Assembly: GCA_022457155.1 (NCBI GenBank)
Contig: JAJGOT010000155.1
Coordinates: forward strand, 1,459,001-1,523,000
Source: Cladopsammia gracilis
Lineage: Eukaryota; Cnidaria; Anthozoa; Scleractinia; Dendrophylliidae
Direction: 5' to 3'
Length of the DNA stretch: 64,000 bases
Part shown: positions 31,752-45,619 of the stretch, one piece after another
Layout of the letters: each line of letters opens with the position of its first letter
Position numbering within the stretch: position 1 is the first letter of the stretch
Program-made: the position numbers and the translations under genes
The notes under the pieces: generated by a model
Seen by the model: the letters and a program-made list of their open reading frames with translations, nothing else
What the model was told of the DNA's origin: nothing
The model's database searches: none

Positions 31752-32359
31752 CCCCCCATACGTATTGAAGTAGTCCGACACAATAGTTGGCCGCATATAC
31801 CAACAAAAGATCAGCGGCAGTTTATTACTATGTATTGTGGATAACATTTGTCTGGTAACTTAAAGGCATTTAATAGCATTTTTTGTTTACATTTTTTATT
31901 TCAATTTTAAATGCCTTTCTTCATCAGGTAACAGTTGTCAAAGTTTTCCTTACTGGTTCATATTTTTAATATTGTGGTGTCTTTTTCCTATTTGGCTAAG
32001 TGAGTTTACAAAGTGTCTTTTCTCCTTTGGCACACAGTTCTATTTGGGCCTTGGAATGGATATCTTTCTCATCATCAACCTTCTCCATGGTCAAATGTTT
32101 TACAGATTTCCAACTAGCACTGTAGAAGTATATATAGGAACTTTCCAAGCCAGAAACCAACATTGTTTAGAGACAGTCCACCAGAATCTGGTGTTGGAAA
32201 GAAAAAGAATACCAACATCAATTACTTTTATGTAGTCTACAAAAGGTTTACTATAAATCATGTTATAAGCAATGCTCCGCTTTAAACCTCTTACGCCAAT
32301 TGCGCGATATTAAATATTAGAAATATTGACAATCAAATGTACCTTACAATTTGTTGGGA
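31752..32359. other. Intergenic, nothing recognised
   Basis: A short plus frame at 31972-32235 has no splice borders or family motif. No repeat found. Confidence 0.4.
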
Positions 32360-33749
32360 AATAACATACATATTTGTACTTGTTCTTACATTTGAGTCCG
32401 TGAATAATGTTCTTAAGTGTGCCCATTCAAATGAAAACTACAAAGTCCTACTTTCTTGTGGTATTAGTTCCAGCTTTTAATTTATTGATTAATGTCCTAA
32501 AGGGTGTGATCATACAAAAGAACTTCCATAGTTGCACTTTCCAATGGTTCGTGTTGTAACTTTTTGAGTCCGTGTGTCATAAATACAAAATTGTGATAAT
32601 TCACATAAAATCTGCAAAATCCTACTTACCCTGAATGTTCTAAAGGCTACAATGTAGTATTTCCCCGTAGTACTGGTTCTATCTTTTGGGTCCGTGGATG
32701 ATCCTAATGGTGTGATCATTCAAATAAAGGCTATGGTACTGGTTCTAACTTTTGGGTCTGCGTATGATTTTAATTGTTAGACCTGTCAAGTGTCTTTCCC
32801 TGTGGTACAAGTTCTAAGTTTTGAGTCCGTGGATCGCATCCGAAAGATGTGACCATTTAAGTAATGATCCGCATTAGAAGGATAGCACTGAACGGCAATG
32901 CACGATGGAATGTCAACTTTTTTCATTGTTACAACTAGTGATCTCATTGGCCTAGACTCAAAAACTGCCAAAAAGTTAAGGTTCAAGGTGCATTTTGTCT
33001 ATTTTTTTTAAGGTTTCAAGTAATTTGATCGAGAGCCAATCGTACAACATGCAAGTTTTAAAAGACATTGTATTTGGGGACTCTTCATCAAAGAAGCAAA
33101 ATTATTAGCTATTGTCTTCTGCTATTCTGATTGGTTAGCACAAACATTTCCTAAAAATTGATTGACGCAAATGGATTTTCTTTATTTTTATACTGAAATA
33201 TAATTATGAACAATCAGCCCCTCCTCTAATCTTGAAACCAAAGACGTTCTATATGGGAAAGAGCCAATGCCGCAGAACAATGAAGTTTACTATAGTTTTT
33301 ATGTGGAGCATTACTTAAATTAATGAATTCGAATGGTGCAAAGTGGTGTTTTGCTGCAGTACACGATCAAATCTTTGAGTAGGTGAATGGAATCCTAATG
33401 GTGTGACCATTAAAATGACACCTGCAACGTATTGTTTCTCTGTGGTGCAAGCTTCAACTTTTGATTCTGTGGATATGAAACCCTAACGGTGTGATCATTC
33501 AAATAAAAGCTGTAAAGTAGTATGTCCCGGTGAAACAAGTTTAAAGTTTTTAGCCCTGGATGAAATTCTTATGGTTTGACAATTCAAATGAAAGCTGCAA
33601 AGGAGTGTTTTTTGTGGTATAAGTTCAAACTTTTGATTCTGTGGATGGAATCCAAATTGTGATCACTCAAATAAAAGCGGCAAAGTACTATTTTCTTTGG
33701 TACAAATTCTCCGTGGATGAAAAACCTAACGGTGTGACCATTCAAATGT

Positions 33750-34021
33750 TAGATAGATAAAATCGTTTATTAGATAAATCACTTTGCAGTCCGAAGACTG
33801 AACTACGCGATAGTAAATTTACATTATAATAAAAAGCACAAATATAAAATATAAATAAATACCAAAATTTGATGATGATTGCAAACAAGACATCTTAAGA
33901 TGCATCTTAAAAATTTGTAATCTACATTTTTGAAATATGGCTGATCATCAAAGATTTCTTGAATCGATCTGTTCAAAACACGGGGAAAAGTGTTAAAAGT
34001 TCTTGAGTTCTTAAGTTGCAA
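33750..34021 (-). mobile_element. Non-LTR retrotransposon 3' fragment inside the array
   Basis: Minus strand: KNSRTFNTFPRVLNRSIQEI and later coding-like residues, then AT-rich 3' UTR and a short TCTA tail at 33757-33770. It matches the general form of CR1/L2-type LINE ends seen elsewhere in the window. No catalytic motif remains. Confidence 0.4.
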
Positions 34022-36045
34022 AACAGTGTTTCCATGTGGTACAGGTGCTAACTTTTGATTCAGTGGATGAAATTCTAATCGTCTTACTATTACAAAGTCA
34101 GCAGTATTTTTGAGTCAGTGCATGTCATCGTAATGGTGTGACAATTCAAAGGAAGGCTGCCAGGTAGTGTCCTGTGGTATCGGTTCTTCTTTTGGGATGG
34201 GGCCGTGGATGATCCTAAGGGTGTGATCATTCAAATAAAGGCTACAACTGTGGTACTGGTTCTTCCTTTTCGGTCTGTGGACGATTTTAGTTGTGTTACC
34301 TGCCAAATTAAAGCCGCAGAGTATCTTTCCCTGTGATACAAGTTCTAAGTTTTGAGAGTCCGTAGATCGCATCCGAAAAGTATGACCATTCAAATATAAG
34401 GTGCAAAGTATGTTTCCCTGTGGTAACGGGTATAACTTGATTCTGTGGATGAAATCTTAATGCTGTGACCATTGAAATGAAAATTGCAAAAACATTTCTC
34501 CGTGGTACAAATTCTAACTTTTGAGTCCGTGCAAGCTAATTGTGTGACCTGTCAAATGAAAGGCGCAAAGCGTATTTCCCTGTGGTACAAGTTCTCACGT
34601 TTGAGTCCGTTGATGTAATCGTAATGGTATGACCACTCAAATGACATTTGCAAAGTATTTGTTTGCCTGTAGTATTTGTTCTAACTTTTAATTCTGTCGA
34701 TGCAGTCCAAAAGGTGTGACCATTCAAATAAAAGATGCAAAGATAGTGTTCCCTGCCTTAGGGATTCTAACCTTTAATTCTGTGGATGAAATCCTAACTG
34801 GTGTGACCATTAAGATAAAAGTTGCACAATACTGTTTCCCTGTGGTTTGAATTTTTGGTTCTGTGGATGAATCCCTAACGGTGTGATCATTCAAATGAAA
34901 GCTGTAAAGTAGCATGTCCCTGTGGAAGAAGTTCTAACTTTTCAATCCCTGGATGAAATCCTTATGCCTTGACAATTATTGATTGACAATTCCTATGAAG
35001 GCTGTGGTTGTAGTTCTAACTATTGATTCGATTCTGGAGATGTAGTCCAAATGGTATGACCATGCATTCAAGTAAAAGTTACAAGGAAGTGTTCGCTGCC
35101 GTATAGATTCTAACTTTTAATTTTGGGATCAAAACCTAATCGTGTGAACATTCAAATGAAAGCAACAAAATACTGTTTCCCTGGAGTATCAATTCTAACG
35201 TTTGATTTTGTGGATGGAATCACACGTGTGACCATTCAACTGAATAAAAGCTATAAAGTAGACTAAGTGTTCCCTGGGGTACCGGATCTAACGTTTGAGC
35301 CCGTGGATTTAATCCTAATAATGTGATCATTCAAGTAAAGGCTACCGTGACGTGTTTCTAAGTTGTGAGTCCGTGGATCACATCCGAAAGTTGTGACCGT
35401 CCGTGGTTCGCATCCGAAAGGTTTGAGAGCAAAGTATTGTTTCTCTGTGGCAGCGAGCATAGCTTTTAATTCTGTCGATGAAATCTTAATGGTGTAGCCC
35501 TTGAAACGAAAGTTGTAAAAACGTTTTTCTGTGTGGTACAAGTTCTAACTTGAGTCCGTGCAAATATTAAATCCTAATGTAGTGATCATTCAAAGGAAAG
35601 CTGCCAAGCAGTGTCCTGTAGTATCGGGTCTATCTTTTGGGCCCGTGGATGATCCTAATGGTTTGATCATTCGAACAAAGGCAACAATGTAGTGCTAGTC
35701 CCTGTGCTACCGGTTCTAACGTTTGGGTCTGTGGATGATCCTAATTGTGTGACCAGTCAAGTGAAACCTGTAAAGTGTATTTCCCTGTTATACAAGTTCT
35801 ATCTTTTGAGTCGGTGAATGTAGTCCTAATCGTGTGTCAATTCAAATGAAAACTGCAAAGTATTTTTGGCCTGTAGTACACGTTCTAACTTATGAGAGTC
35901 CGTGGATTAATCCAAATGTTGTGACCATTCAAATAGATGCTGCAAAGTAGTGTTCCCTGCCGTAGGGATTCCAACTTTTAATTATGTGGATGTGGTCCAA
36001 ATGTTGTGACCATTCAAATAAAGGCCTGCCGTAGGGATTCTAACT

Positions 36046-36240
36046 TAAAGGGGCATTGTCACGCAGATTTTGCTGTGTTTTGGTCAAAATACACTAAATA
36101 TATGACAAAGCACCTTTGCTCAAACAAAATTGCTTTTAAAACACCAAGAAGATAATATCAAGTGATTTTTTTCAAGGAGGAACAGACCATAATAAGTTTT
36201 CCTGCGATTTTTCCACGACTCTTGGGAAGAACTTGAAAAA
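36046..36240. repeat. Foreign insertion in the array (AAAGGGGCATTGTCACG)
   Basis: Array periodicity is lost from about 36046 to 36240. The left part matches the order of motifs at 4667-4745 (GGGGCNNTGTCACG, then TTTTGGTCAAAA). No inverted end was found. Confidence 0.45.
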
Positions 36241-39200
36241 ATTGGCCAATTGTTTCCCTGTGGTAGCGAGCATAACTTTTGATTCTGTGGATGAAATCTT
36301 GATGGTGTGACCATTAAAATGAAAGTTGTAAAAGCATATTTCTCTGTGGTACAAGTTCTAACTGTTGAGTCCGTGCAAGTGATCCTAACGTAGTGATTAT
36401 TCAAAGGAAAGCTGTCAGGCATTGTCCTGTGGTATGGGGTCTGTCTTTTGGGTCCGTGCAAGTAATATATCCTAATGTAGTGATCATTCAAAGGAAAGCT
36501 GCCAAGTAGTGTCCTGTGGTATCGGATCTATCTTTTGGGTCCGTGGATGATGCTAATGGTTTGATCATTCAATTAAACGCTACAATGTAGTGCCAGTCCT
36601 TGTGCTACCGGTTCTAACGTTTGGGTCTGTGGATGATCCAAATTGTGTGACCAGTCAAATGAAAGCTTTAAAGTGTATTTCCCTGTTGTACAAGTTCTAT
36701 CTTTTGAGTCGGTGAATGTAATCCTAATCATGTGATGAGATCCTAAAGGTGTGACAATTCTATTGAAAGCTGCAAAGTAGTGTCATCCTGTGGTACTGGT
36801 TCTTATTTTTGAAATCTGTTTTGTAACCCGTGTGACGATTCAAGTGGAAGCTGCAAAGTGGTGGTATTGGCTGTTGTACTGGTTGTAACTTTTGAATATG
36901 TTAATGTAATCCTCACGATGTGAGCGTTAAAGTGACAGCTGTAGAATATAATACTGTTTTCCTGTGGTACAAGTTCAAAAGTCTGATTCTTTGGATGTAA
37001 TCCTAACAGGTGTGACCACAATGACAAAAGCTGCACAATAATGTTTCCCTGTGGTACAAGTTCCAATGTTTTATTCTTTGGATGTAATCTTAAGGGTGTG
37101 ACCATTAACATAAAAGCTGCACAATAATGTTTCCCTGTGGTTCAAGTTCTTTTTTTTTATTCTGTGGATGGAAGCCTAATGGTGTGATCATTAGCTAGCA
37201 TTCAAATGAATGCTGTAAGGTAGCAAGTCGTCGTGGAATAAGTCCTAACGTTTTTATCCCTGGATGAAATCCTAAAGGTGAGACAATTTCATTGAAAGCT
37301 GCAAAGTATTGTTTTTCTGTGGTGCGGGTTCTAACGTTTGATTCTGTGGATGTAATCCAAATGGTTTGACCATTGAAATGAAGCTGCAAAGAAGTGTTCC
37401 CTGCCGTAGGGATACTAAGGGTGTACTATTAATTTGAAAGCTGCACAATGCTGTTTCCCCGTGGTAAAATTTCTAACTTTTCAGTTACTGGATGAATTCC
37501 TAAAGGTGTGACAATTGCAATGAAAGCTGCAAAGTAGTGTTACCCTGTGGTACTGGTTCTATCTTTTGAATATCTGGATTCCATTCTAATGGTGCCACAA
37601 TGGCAGCTGTAGAGTAGTATTTTCCTGTGGTAAAGGTTCTAACGTTTAATTCTGTGGATGTAATCGTAATCGTGTGGCAATTCCAATGAAAGCTGCAAAG
37701 TAGTGTGGCACTGGTTCTAACTTTTGAATATGTGGATGTAATCCTGATGGTGCGTGCATTAAAGTGACAGCTGTAGAGTAGCATTTCCCTGTGGTAGAAG
37801 TTCTAGCGTTTGATTCTGTGGATGTAATCGTAATCGTGTGAAAAACAATGAAAGCGGCAAAGTAGTGTTCCCTGGTGAATGCATTAAAATGACAACTGTA
37901 GAATAGTATTTTCCCGGAGTATTTCCCTGTGATACAAGATCTGTGACGTTTTATTCTGTGGATCATGTGACAATTCAAATGAAAACTGCACAGTTCTTTT
38001 CTCTGGGGTACCGGGTCTAACGCTTGAGCCCGTGGATTTAATCCTAGTGGTGTGATCATTCAAATCTGAAAGGCTACCATGTAGTGTTTCTCTGCGGTAC
38101 CTGTTCTACCTTTTGGGTCGTGGATGATCCTAATTGTGTGACCTGTTCAGGCTCTTATTTTGTTGTCGGTGACTGTAATGTAATTCTAAGTGTGTGACGA
38201 TTCAAATGACAGCTCCAAAGTAGTGTTGTCCTGTGGTACCAGTTCTTACTTTGATTTTGTGGATGAAATGCTAATGCTTTCACCATTCAAATGAAAGCTG
38301 TAAAAGTTCTAACTTTTTAATCCCTGGATGAAATGCTAAAGGTGCGACAATTCCAATTAAAGCTGCAAAGTAGTGTTACCCCGTGGTACTGGTTCTAATT
38401 TTTGAAATTTGTGGATGTTACCCTAATGGTGTGACCATTCAAATAAAAGCCGCAAAGTTCTGATTTGCTGTTGTACTTGCTCTAACTATTGAATATGTGG
38501 ATGTAATCCTTATTGTGTGATCATTAAAATGACAACTTGAAGAATAGTATTTCCCTGTGATACAAGTTCTATAACGTTTTATTCTGTGGATGTAATCCTA
38601 ATGATGTGACAATTCAAATGAAACCTGCAAAGTATTGTTCCCCTGGAGTACCGGGTCTAACGTTTGAGCCCGTGGATTAAATCCTAGTGGTGTGATCATT
38701 CAAATCTGAAAGGCTACCATGTGGTGTTTCCCTGCGGTACTTGTTCTACCATTTGGGTCGTGGATGATCCTAATTGTGTGACCTGTTCAGGCTCTTATTT
38801 TATTGTCGGTGAATGTAATGTAATTCTAAGTGTGTGAACATTCAAATGACAGCTCCAAAGTAGTGTTGTCCTGTGGTACCAGTTCTTACTTTGATTTTGT
38901 GGATGAAATGCTAATGTTTTCACCATTCAAATGAAAGCTGCAAAGTGTTGTTTCCGTGGATGAAATAATTGTGCGACCATTCATAAAACCTGCAAAGTAG
39001 TGTTCCCTGCCTTACGGATTCTAACTTTTAATTCTGTGGATGAAATCCTAACTGGTGTGACCATTAAGATAAAAGCTGCACAATACTATTTCCCTGTGGT
39101 TTAAGTTTTAACTTTTAAATCTGTGGATGAAACCCTAACGGAGTGATCATTCAAATGAAAGCTTTAAAGTATTATGTTCCTATCGTAAAAGTTCTAACGT

Positions 39201-40878
39201 TTTAATCCCTGGATGAAATCCTTTGGGTTTGACAATTCCAATGAAAGCTGCAAAATTGTATTTTCCTGTGGTTGTGGTTCTAACGTTTTGTTCTGTAGAT
39301 GCAGCCCTAAAGGTGTGATCATTCAAATAAAAGCTGTAAAGGATTATGTTCCTGTGGTAAAAGTTCTAACGTTTTTAACCCTGTGTGAAATCCTTATCAG
39401 TGGTTTGACAATTCCAATGAAAGTTGGTCAAAGCCGCAAAATTGTATCATTTTCCTGTGGTTGCAGTTCTAACTATTGATTGTGGAGATATAGTCCAAAT
39501 GGTATGACCATTTAAGTAAAAGCTACAAGGAAGTGTTCCCTGCCGTATAGATTCCATTTTAATTTTGTGGATGAAAACCAAATCTTGTGCACATTCAAAT
39601 GAAAGCAACAAATCAAAGTACTGTTTCCCTGGAGTATCAATTTTAACGTTTGATTTTGTGGATGTAATCCTACGTGTGTGACCATTCAACTGAATGAAAG
39701 TTAGAAAGTAGACTAAGTGTTCCCTGGAGTACCGGGTGTTATGTTTGAGTCCATGCATTTAATCCTAATAGTGTCATAATTCAAATAAAGGCTACCGTGA
39801 AGTCTTTCTAAGTTCGTGAATCCGTGGATCACATCCGAAAGTCAGTGTGACCGTCCGTATGGTTCGCATCCGAAAGGTGTGAGAGCAAAGTACTGTTTCC
39901 TAATGTAGTGATCATTCAAAGGAAAGCTGCCAAGTAGTGTCCTGTGGTATCGGTTCTATCTTTTGGGTCCGTGGATGATCCTAATGGTGTGATCATTCAA
40001 ATAAAGGCAACAATGTAGTGCCAGTCCCTGAGCTACCGGTTCTAACGTTGGGGTCAGTGGATGAATTAATTGTGTGACCAGTCAAATGAAAGCTGTAAAG
40101 TGTATTTCCCTGTTGTACACGTTCTATCTTTTAAGTCGGTGAATGTAATCCTAATCGTGTGCCAATTCAAATGAAAACTGCAAAGTATTGTTTGCCTGTA
40201 GTATATGTTGTAACTTATGAGTCCGTGGATTTAATCCAAATATTGTGACCATTCAAATAAAGCCGGGCTGCAAAGTAGTGTTCCCTGTCGTAGGGATTCC
40301 AATTTTTAATTCTGTGAATGAAATCCTAACAGGTGTGACCATTAAGATGAAAGCTGCACAATACTGTTTCCCTGTGGTTGAAGTTCTAACTTTTGATTCT
40401 GTGGATGAACCCTAACGGTGTGATCATTAGCTGTCATTCAAATGAATGCTGTAAAGTAGCATGTCCCTGTGGAATAAGTTCTAACTTTTCAATCTCTGGA
40501 TGAAATCCTAAAGGTGTGACAATTCCATTGAAAGCTGCAAAGTAGTGTTACCCTGTGGTACTGGTTCTTATTTTTGAAATCTGGGCTTGTACCCCTAATG
40601 GTGTGACGATTCAAGTGTAAGCTGCAAAGTTGTGGTGTTGGCTGTTGTACTGGTTGTAACTTTTGAATATGTATATGCTCATGATGTGAGCGTTAAAATG
40701 ACAGCTGTAGAATATAATACTGTTTTCCTGTGGTGCAAGTTCCAACGTCTTATTCTTTGGATGTAATCCTAAAGATGTGACCATTAAGATAAAAGCTGCA
40801 CAATAATGTTTCCCTGTGGTTCAAGTTCTAACTTTTGATTCTGTGGATGAAACCCTAACGGTGTTCAGTATCATTAGC

Positions 40879-41145
40879 TACAAGCAGTTGCAAAAAGGTT
40901 GAGACACTTTCCAAAAAAATGTTCATTCCGTATAAAAGCGACCGCGTAACACAAATCAAATCAATGCCATGTCCTACTGACCCCCCTCCCCCTTTCAATG
41001 TTGATGACTGTCAGTTTGAATGGCATTTTTGATCTGGTATAACATTGATAAGGGGGGAGGGGGTGGGGACTTGCTGAAAACCATGTTGGCTTCGAAATAT
41101 GCTCTACAGTACACAATGTCTCAACTCTTTTTGCAATTGCTTGTA
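40879..41145. mobile_element. Mariner-like MITE with TA target duplication
   Basis: Left end after TA is CAAGCAGTTGCAAAAAGGTT, then GAGACA. Right end is TGTCTCAACTCTTTTTGCAA, then TTGCTTG before TA. The element is about 263 bp and non-coding, with an inner inverted pair (CCCCCCTCCCCC against GGGGGGAGGGGG). The paralogous array unit at 37191 (ATTAGCTAGCATTCAAATGA) is the empty site, which defines the ends and the TA duplication. Confidence 0.9.
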
Positions 41146-42960
41146 GCATTCAAATGAATGCTGTAAAGTAGCATGTCGCCGTGGAATATGTCCTAACATT
41201 TTAATCCCTGGATGAAATCCTAACGGTGTGACAATTTCATTGAAAGCTGCAAAGTATTGTTTTTCTGTGGTGCGGGTTCTAACGTTTGATTCTGTGGATG
41301 TTATCCAAATGGTGTGACCATTGAAATGAAGCTGTAAAGAAGTGTTCCCTGCCGTAGGGATTCTAAGGGTGTGACTATTAATATGAAAGCTGTTTCCCCG
41401 TGGTACAAGTTCTAACTTTTCAGTTACTGGATGAATTCCTAAAGGTGTGACAATTCCAATGAAAGCTGCAAAACAGTGTTACCCTGTGGTACTGGTTCTA
41501 ACTTTTGAATATCTGGATTCCATACTAATGTGTCGCAATGGCAGCTGTAGAGTAGTATTTTCCTGTGGTAGAAGTTCTAACATTTAATTCTGTGGATGTA
41601 ATTCAGTGTTTTCGTGTAACAATTCCAATGAAAGCTGTAAAGTAGTGTTATATCCTGCGGTGCTGGTTCACTATTGAATATGTGGATGTAATCCTGATGG
41701 TGCGTGCATTAATGTGACAGCTGTAGAGTAGCATTTCCCTGTGGTAGAAGTTCTAGCGTTTCATCCCGTGTGGATGTAATCGTAATCGCAATCGTATGAC
41801 AATTTGAATGAATGCGGCAAAGTAGTGTTCCCTGATGGTGCGTGCATTAAAGTGACAACTGTAGAACAGTATTTCCCTGTGATACAAGATCTATAACGTC
41901 TTATTCTGTGGATGTAATCCTAATCATGTGACGAATCAAATGAAAACTGCACAGTTCCGTTCCCTGAGCCCGTGGATTTAATCCAAGGTGTGATCATTCA
42001 AATCTGAAAAGCTACCATGTAGTGTTTCCCTGCGGTACCTGTTCTACCTTTTGGGTCGTGGATGATCCTAATTGTGTGACCTGTTCAGGCTCTTATTTTG
42101 TTATCGGTGAATGTAATGTAATTCTAAGTGTGTGACGATTCAAATGACATCTCCAAGTAGTGTTGTCCTGTGGTACCAGTTCTTACTTTGAGTTTGTGGA
42201 TGAAATGCTAATGTTTTCACCATTCAAATGAATGCTGTAAAAGTTCTAACTTTTCAATCCCTGGATGAAATATTAATGCTAAAGGCGTGACAATTCCAAT
42301 TAAAGCCGCAAAGTTGTGTTTTGCTGTTGTACTTGCTCTAACTATTGACTGATATGTGGATCGGCAATCCTTATTGTGTGGAGCATTAAAATGACAACTT
42401 GTAGAATAGTATTTCCCTGTGATACAAGTTCTATAACGTTTTATTCTGTGGATGTAATCCTAATGATGTGACAATTCAAATGAAACCTGCAAAGTATTGT
42501 TTCCCTGGAGTACCGTGTCTAACGTTTGAGCCCGTGGATATAATCCTAGTGGTGTGATCATTCAAATCTGAAAGGCTACCATGTAGTGTTTCCCTGCGGT
42601 GCCTGTTCTACCTTTTGGGTCGTGGATGATCCTAATTGTGTGACCTGTTCAGGCTCTTATTTTATTTTCGGTGAATGTAATGTAATTCTAAGTGTGTTAC
42701 CATTCAAATGACAGCTCCAAAGTAGTGTTGTCCTGTGGTACCAGTTATTACTTTGAGTTTGTGCATGGATGAAATGCTAAATAAATGTTTTCACCATTCA
42801 AATGAACTCAACTGCAAAGTGTTGTTTCCCTGTTGTACTGGCTCTTTAAATACTTTTCAATCCGTGGATCGATTAAATAATTGTGCGACCATTCATAACA
42901 CCTGCAAACGAGTGAGTCTGTGGGTGAAACCTAAAGTGTGACGATTCAAATGAAAGCTAC

Positions 42961-44364
42961 TGAGCAGTATTTTCTTGTAGAGAAGGCAATGGCAAAATTG
43001 AAAAAATATGGTGTACTTATCTGTGTTTCTTTGTTTGTTTCTTTCGCTGTTACGCTTTCTTTGAGTTGAATGGATGATTTCAGCAGAACGCTTCACTTCA
43101 GATCCTTCCGGATTGTTTTAAAAACCCCTGTTCAACCTAAAGAAAAGAGCAGTAAACCTGAATCAATTAATGTTAAAATACAACATAATTAGCCATGACT
43201 TGCGTTAATCACCTTCAACATCAGTTCACCGCCCGTGGCTAATAAGTTAACCAAATTCGTCAATTAAATCTAAACAAAAATTCAAATTTCGAATAGAGAG
43301 CTAATTTTTGTCTTTTCCTGTGTACTTTTATATTTTCTATTTCAAGAAGTGGTGAAAAACTAAATAAACCGCACGTACACCATGATCGTGCAATAACAAT
43401 TGGCAGATAATGTGGCGAAAAATTAATCAGGTCAGTTATATGGCCTTATATCTCAAGTCAAAATAAGTACGCCGCCATACCTGCCAGGAACTGATGAAAC
43501 CGAATAAAGCTTCGGCAAAGCCACACGTATTAGTCAGAGGACGCGTACGTGATTCTCAAGCATAGTTTCAGGTTGGCTTTGAGACGTTCCAACGGAATAA
43601 ACTGTTCGAAAGAAAAAACATCATGAGTTAGTTTTGTAGACTTCTCAGTTAATACTGTAAAAACTTTACTAGTGACTTATTTTTTATCTACGACTTTCGC
43701 TATTCGAGTTACTGAGAAAGTTCGACATCATTTTTACATACTGAACAATGAATAACTTTTCACAAAAGAAAAAACATTCAATCAGAATAAATCACCCACG
43801 AACAAACGCAACGAAATAAAGGTTACACTAAGGAAACGATTTTTCTTTGCTCTTCCAAATTGTATCACCAAATCACAGACCGAAGCAATAAATACAGTTT
43901 CACTTTGTAAAGTTCTACCTGACGCGAATTGATGGAAATTTAAGTAACGGGAATATTCGACACCGCTTCGTCGTTGCTATCAATACATCTAGATTTCAAA
44001 ACGGCCTGACTGTAATGTAAATTAAAACGTAAAATATGGTCGAAATGACATTTCAACAAAGAACAAACCTGGTCTTCTCCAATACAGATCCACAAGACGA
44101 CAAACCAAAGATTTCAAATTGACCCTCACAGCACCACGTTTGCCAACTTAGAAACATACATGGGCGCGCCACGTTGCTTTTATACGGGCCGATTAAAATC
44201 TATTCAGCTTAGTCGACAAAAATTCTTGAACAATTTGAAAGCAGTAATTAACAACGATAACAAAGCGTTCCCAAATTTTTGCCGTGCTTTGTGTGAAAGG
44301 AAAATAATATTTCATGAGTATTCATCAGTATTAAGTGAAGCGCGTAATTTGCACTTGGCTTTAA
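42961..44364. other. Intergenic, nothing recognised
   Basis: The array stops near 42960. From there to the palindrome at 44365 no exon, array or fold-back is evident. The only frames are short and unspliced. Confidence 0.4.
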
Positions 44365-44490
44365 TTAGGCCCAGTTCAAACGTCGAACTTCACATGTGCC
44401 GAACCTAATGCAAATGAGTAAGAACAATAGATTTTGCTCATTTGCATTAGGTTCGGCACATGTGAAGTTCGACGTTTGAACTGGGCCTAA
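44365..44490. repeat. Perfect palindrome with 54-bp arms
   Basis: Arms 44365-44418 and 44437-44490 are exact inverted copies around an 18-bp loop. The outer end reads TTAGGCCCAGTTCAAACGTC. Short fold-back element, non-coding. Confidence 0.93.
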
Positions 44491-44780
44491 GCCCCCCTGT
44501 ATATGCACGTGTAAGGCGAGTTATATGACATCACGCTATTGTGAAATTCTTCCAATGGGAACTTGTAGCCAAATATTGTGCATAATTATCCGAACACCCA
44601 TCTGTAGGGGCCGTACGCAGCTCTTACAAGGTCTTCTCTGATTTGATGAGAAAACAATAGAACAAACAACACAATAATGGCTAACAATAGACCCTAGACC
44701 TAAAAACAATAGAGCTGCATGATATACAGGTCCAATGAAATTAGAGGTTGTAAAGAGCTGCGTGGTATCTGCATCTGTAT

Positions 44781-45513
44781 TGGAGGTACGTCGATGATAC
44801 CCTGGCCAGAATACCTAACACTGATGCTGCTGATGCGTTTCTTACTACTCTGAATGACTTACACCCCAGCCTAATATTTACGATCAGAGCTGCTGTGGAT
44901 TACAAGATCCCTTTTATTGGCATTGAAATCATCAAGAAAGGAACCAAACTCGAAACTCGAGTTTACAGAAAACCAACAAACACTGGCTTGCAAAGACTCT
45001 TTATTTAAGACAATGATACACCGTGCTCATGCTTTATCTTCTACAACAGAAGCTTTCAATGCAGAATGCGACAAATTACACTCTATTTTTAGTCGTCTCG
45101 ACTATCCTAAGGGTCATATAGATTCCGCCATTAGCAATTTTGTTCTTCGAAATGCTTCAGAGAACATAGGGGAAAGAAGCAATGACAGTAGCATGGTTAG
45201 AATTAGCCGTCCTTTTAAGGATCAAGTGTCTGCTAATGCGGTTCGGAGGCATTTTCGTGATCTTAGTCATAAGATTGGCCCTACATTACAGCCAGTTTTC
45301 GTGAACAAGAAATTAGAACAAGATCTTTAACCCAAAGAAATCAAGCCGTCAATTGTGAGTCGGCAATGCGTTGTTTATCGTTTTTCATGTGATCTGTGTG
45401 ATGCAGATTATGTCGGGTACATAGTCCGACACCTTCATCAACGCATTGCTGAGAACAAAAACTCGACAATCGGTAACATTTCGTCGAAGCTCACGGTAGC
45501 AACATTGGCTTTT
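44781..45513 (+). pseudogene. Penelope-like element, RT C-terminus plus GIY-YIG remnant
   Basis: The RT palm motif WRYVDDTLARIPNTD starts at 44781, followed by IPFIGIEIIKKGTKLETRVY and RKPTNTG. A deletion and frameshift at about 44990 leads to LFKTMIHRAHALSSTTEAFN and PFKDQVSANAVRRHFRDLSH. After one stop (TAA at 45328) the same frame continues with CVVYRFSCDLCDADYVGY and RHLHQRIAENKNSTIGN, the beginning of a GIY-YIG-type endonuclease domain. Penelope-like elements join such an RT and nuclease. This copy lacks the N-terminal RT and the nuclease C-terminus and has a stop and frame damage, so it is dead. Confidence 0.85.
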
Positions 45514-45619
45514 TAGAAAGAAACTAAACTTGCTAAACTTGTTGTTTAACCTGTAACTTATTCGTTTGTTACAGTTTCTTAATTATCTATTGTTGGTTTT
45601 ACTATTAATATACTTTTGA

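Larger units (their letters stand above)
32360..42960. repeat. 10.6-kb degenerate array, unit about 85 bp
   Basis: The consensus runs TCCCTGTGGTACAAGTTCTA, ACTTTTGATTCTGTGGATG, AAATCCTAATGGTGTGACCA, TTCAAATGAAAGCTGCAAAG, TAGTG. Units vary by substitution and indels, so no frame persists. Blocks are duplicated at a higher level: for example about 37191-37450 with 41146-41400, 38160-38300 with 38780-38935, 42080-42240 and 42640-42800, and 35020-35410 with 39470-39880. 32990-33370 is not array sequence. Insertions are a LINE tail (33750-34020), an AAAGGGGCATTGTCACG fragment (36046) and a mariner-like MITE (40879-41145). Confidence 0.93.

Noticed and set aside
32510..38059. Possible C2H2 zinc-finger array on the minus strand (about 28-residue period, TTGK and FHLNGHT phrases)
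   Set aside because: The period is near 84-87 bp and short TGK..H phrases recur, but no paired cysteines exist, indels break the frame every few units, and stops are frequent. It is a degenerate satellite.
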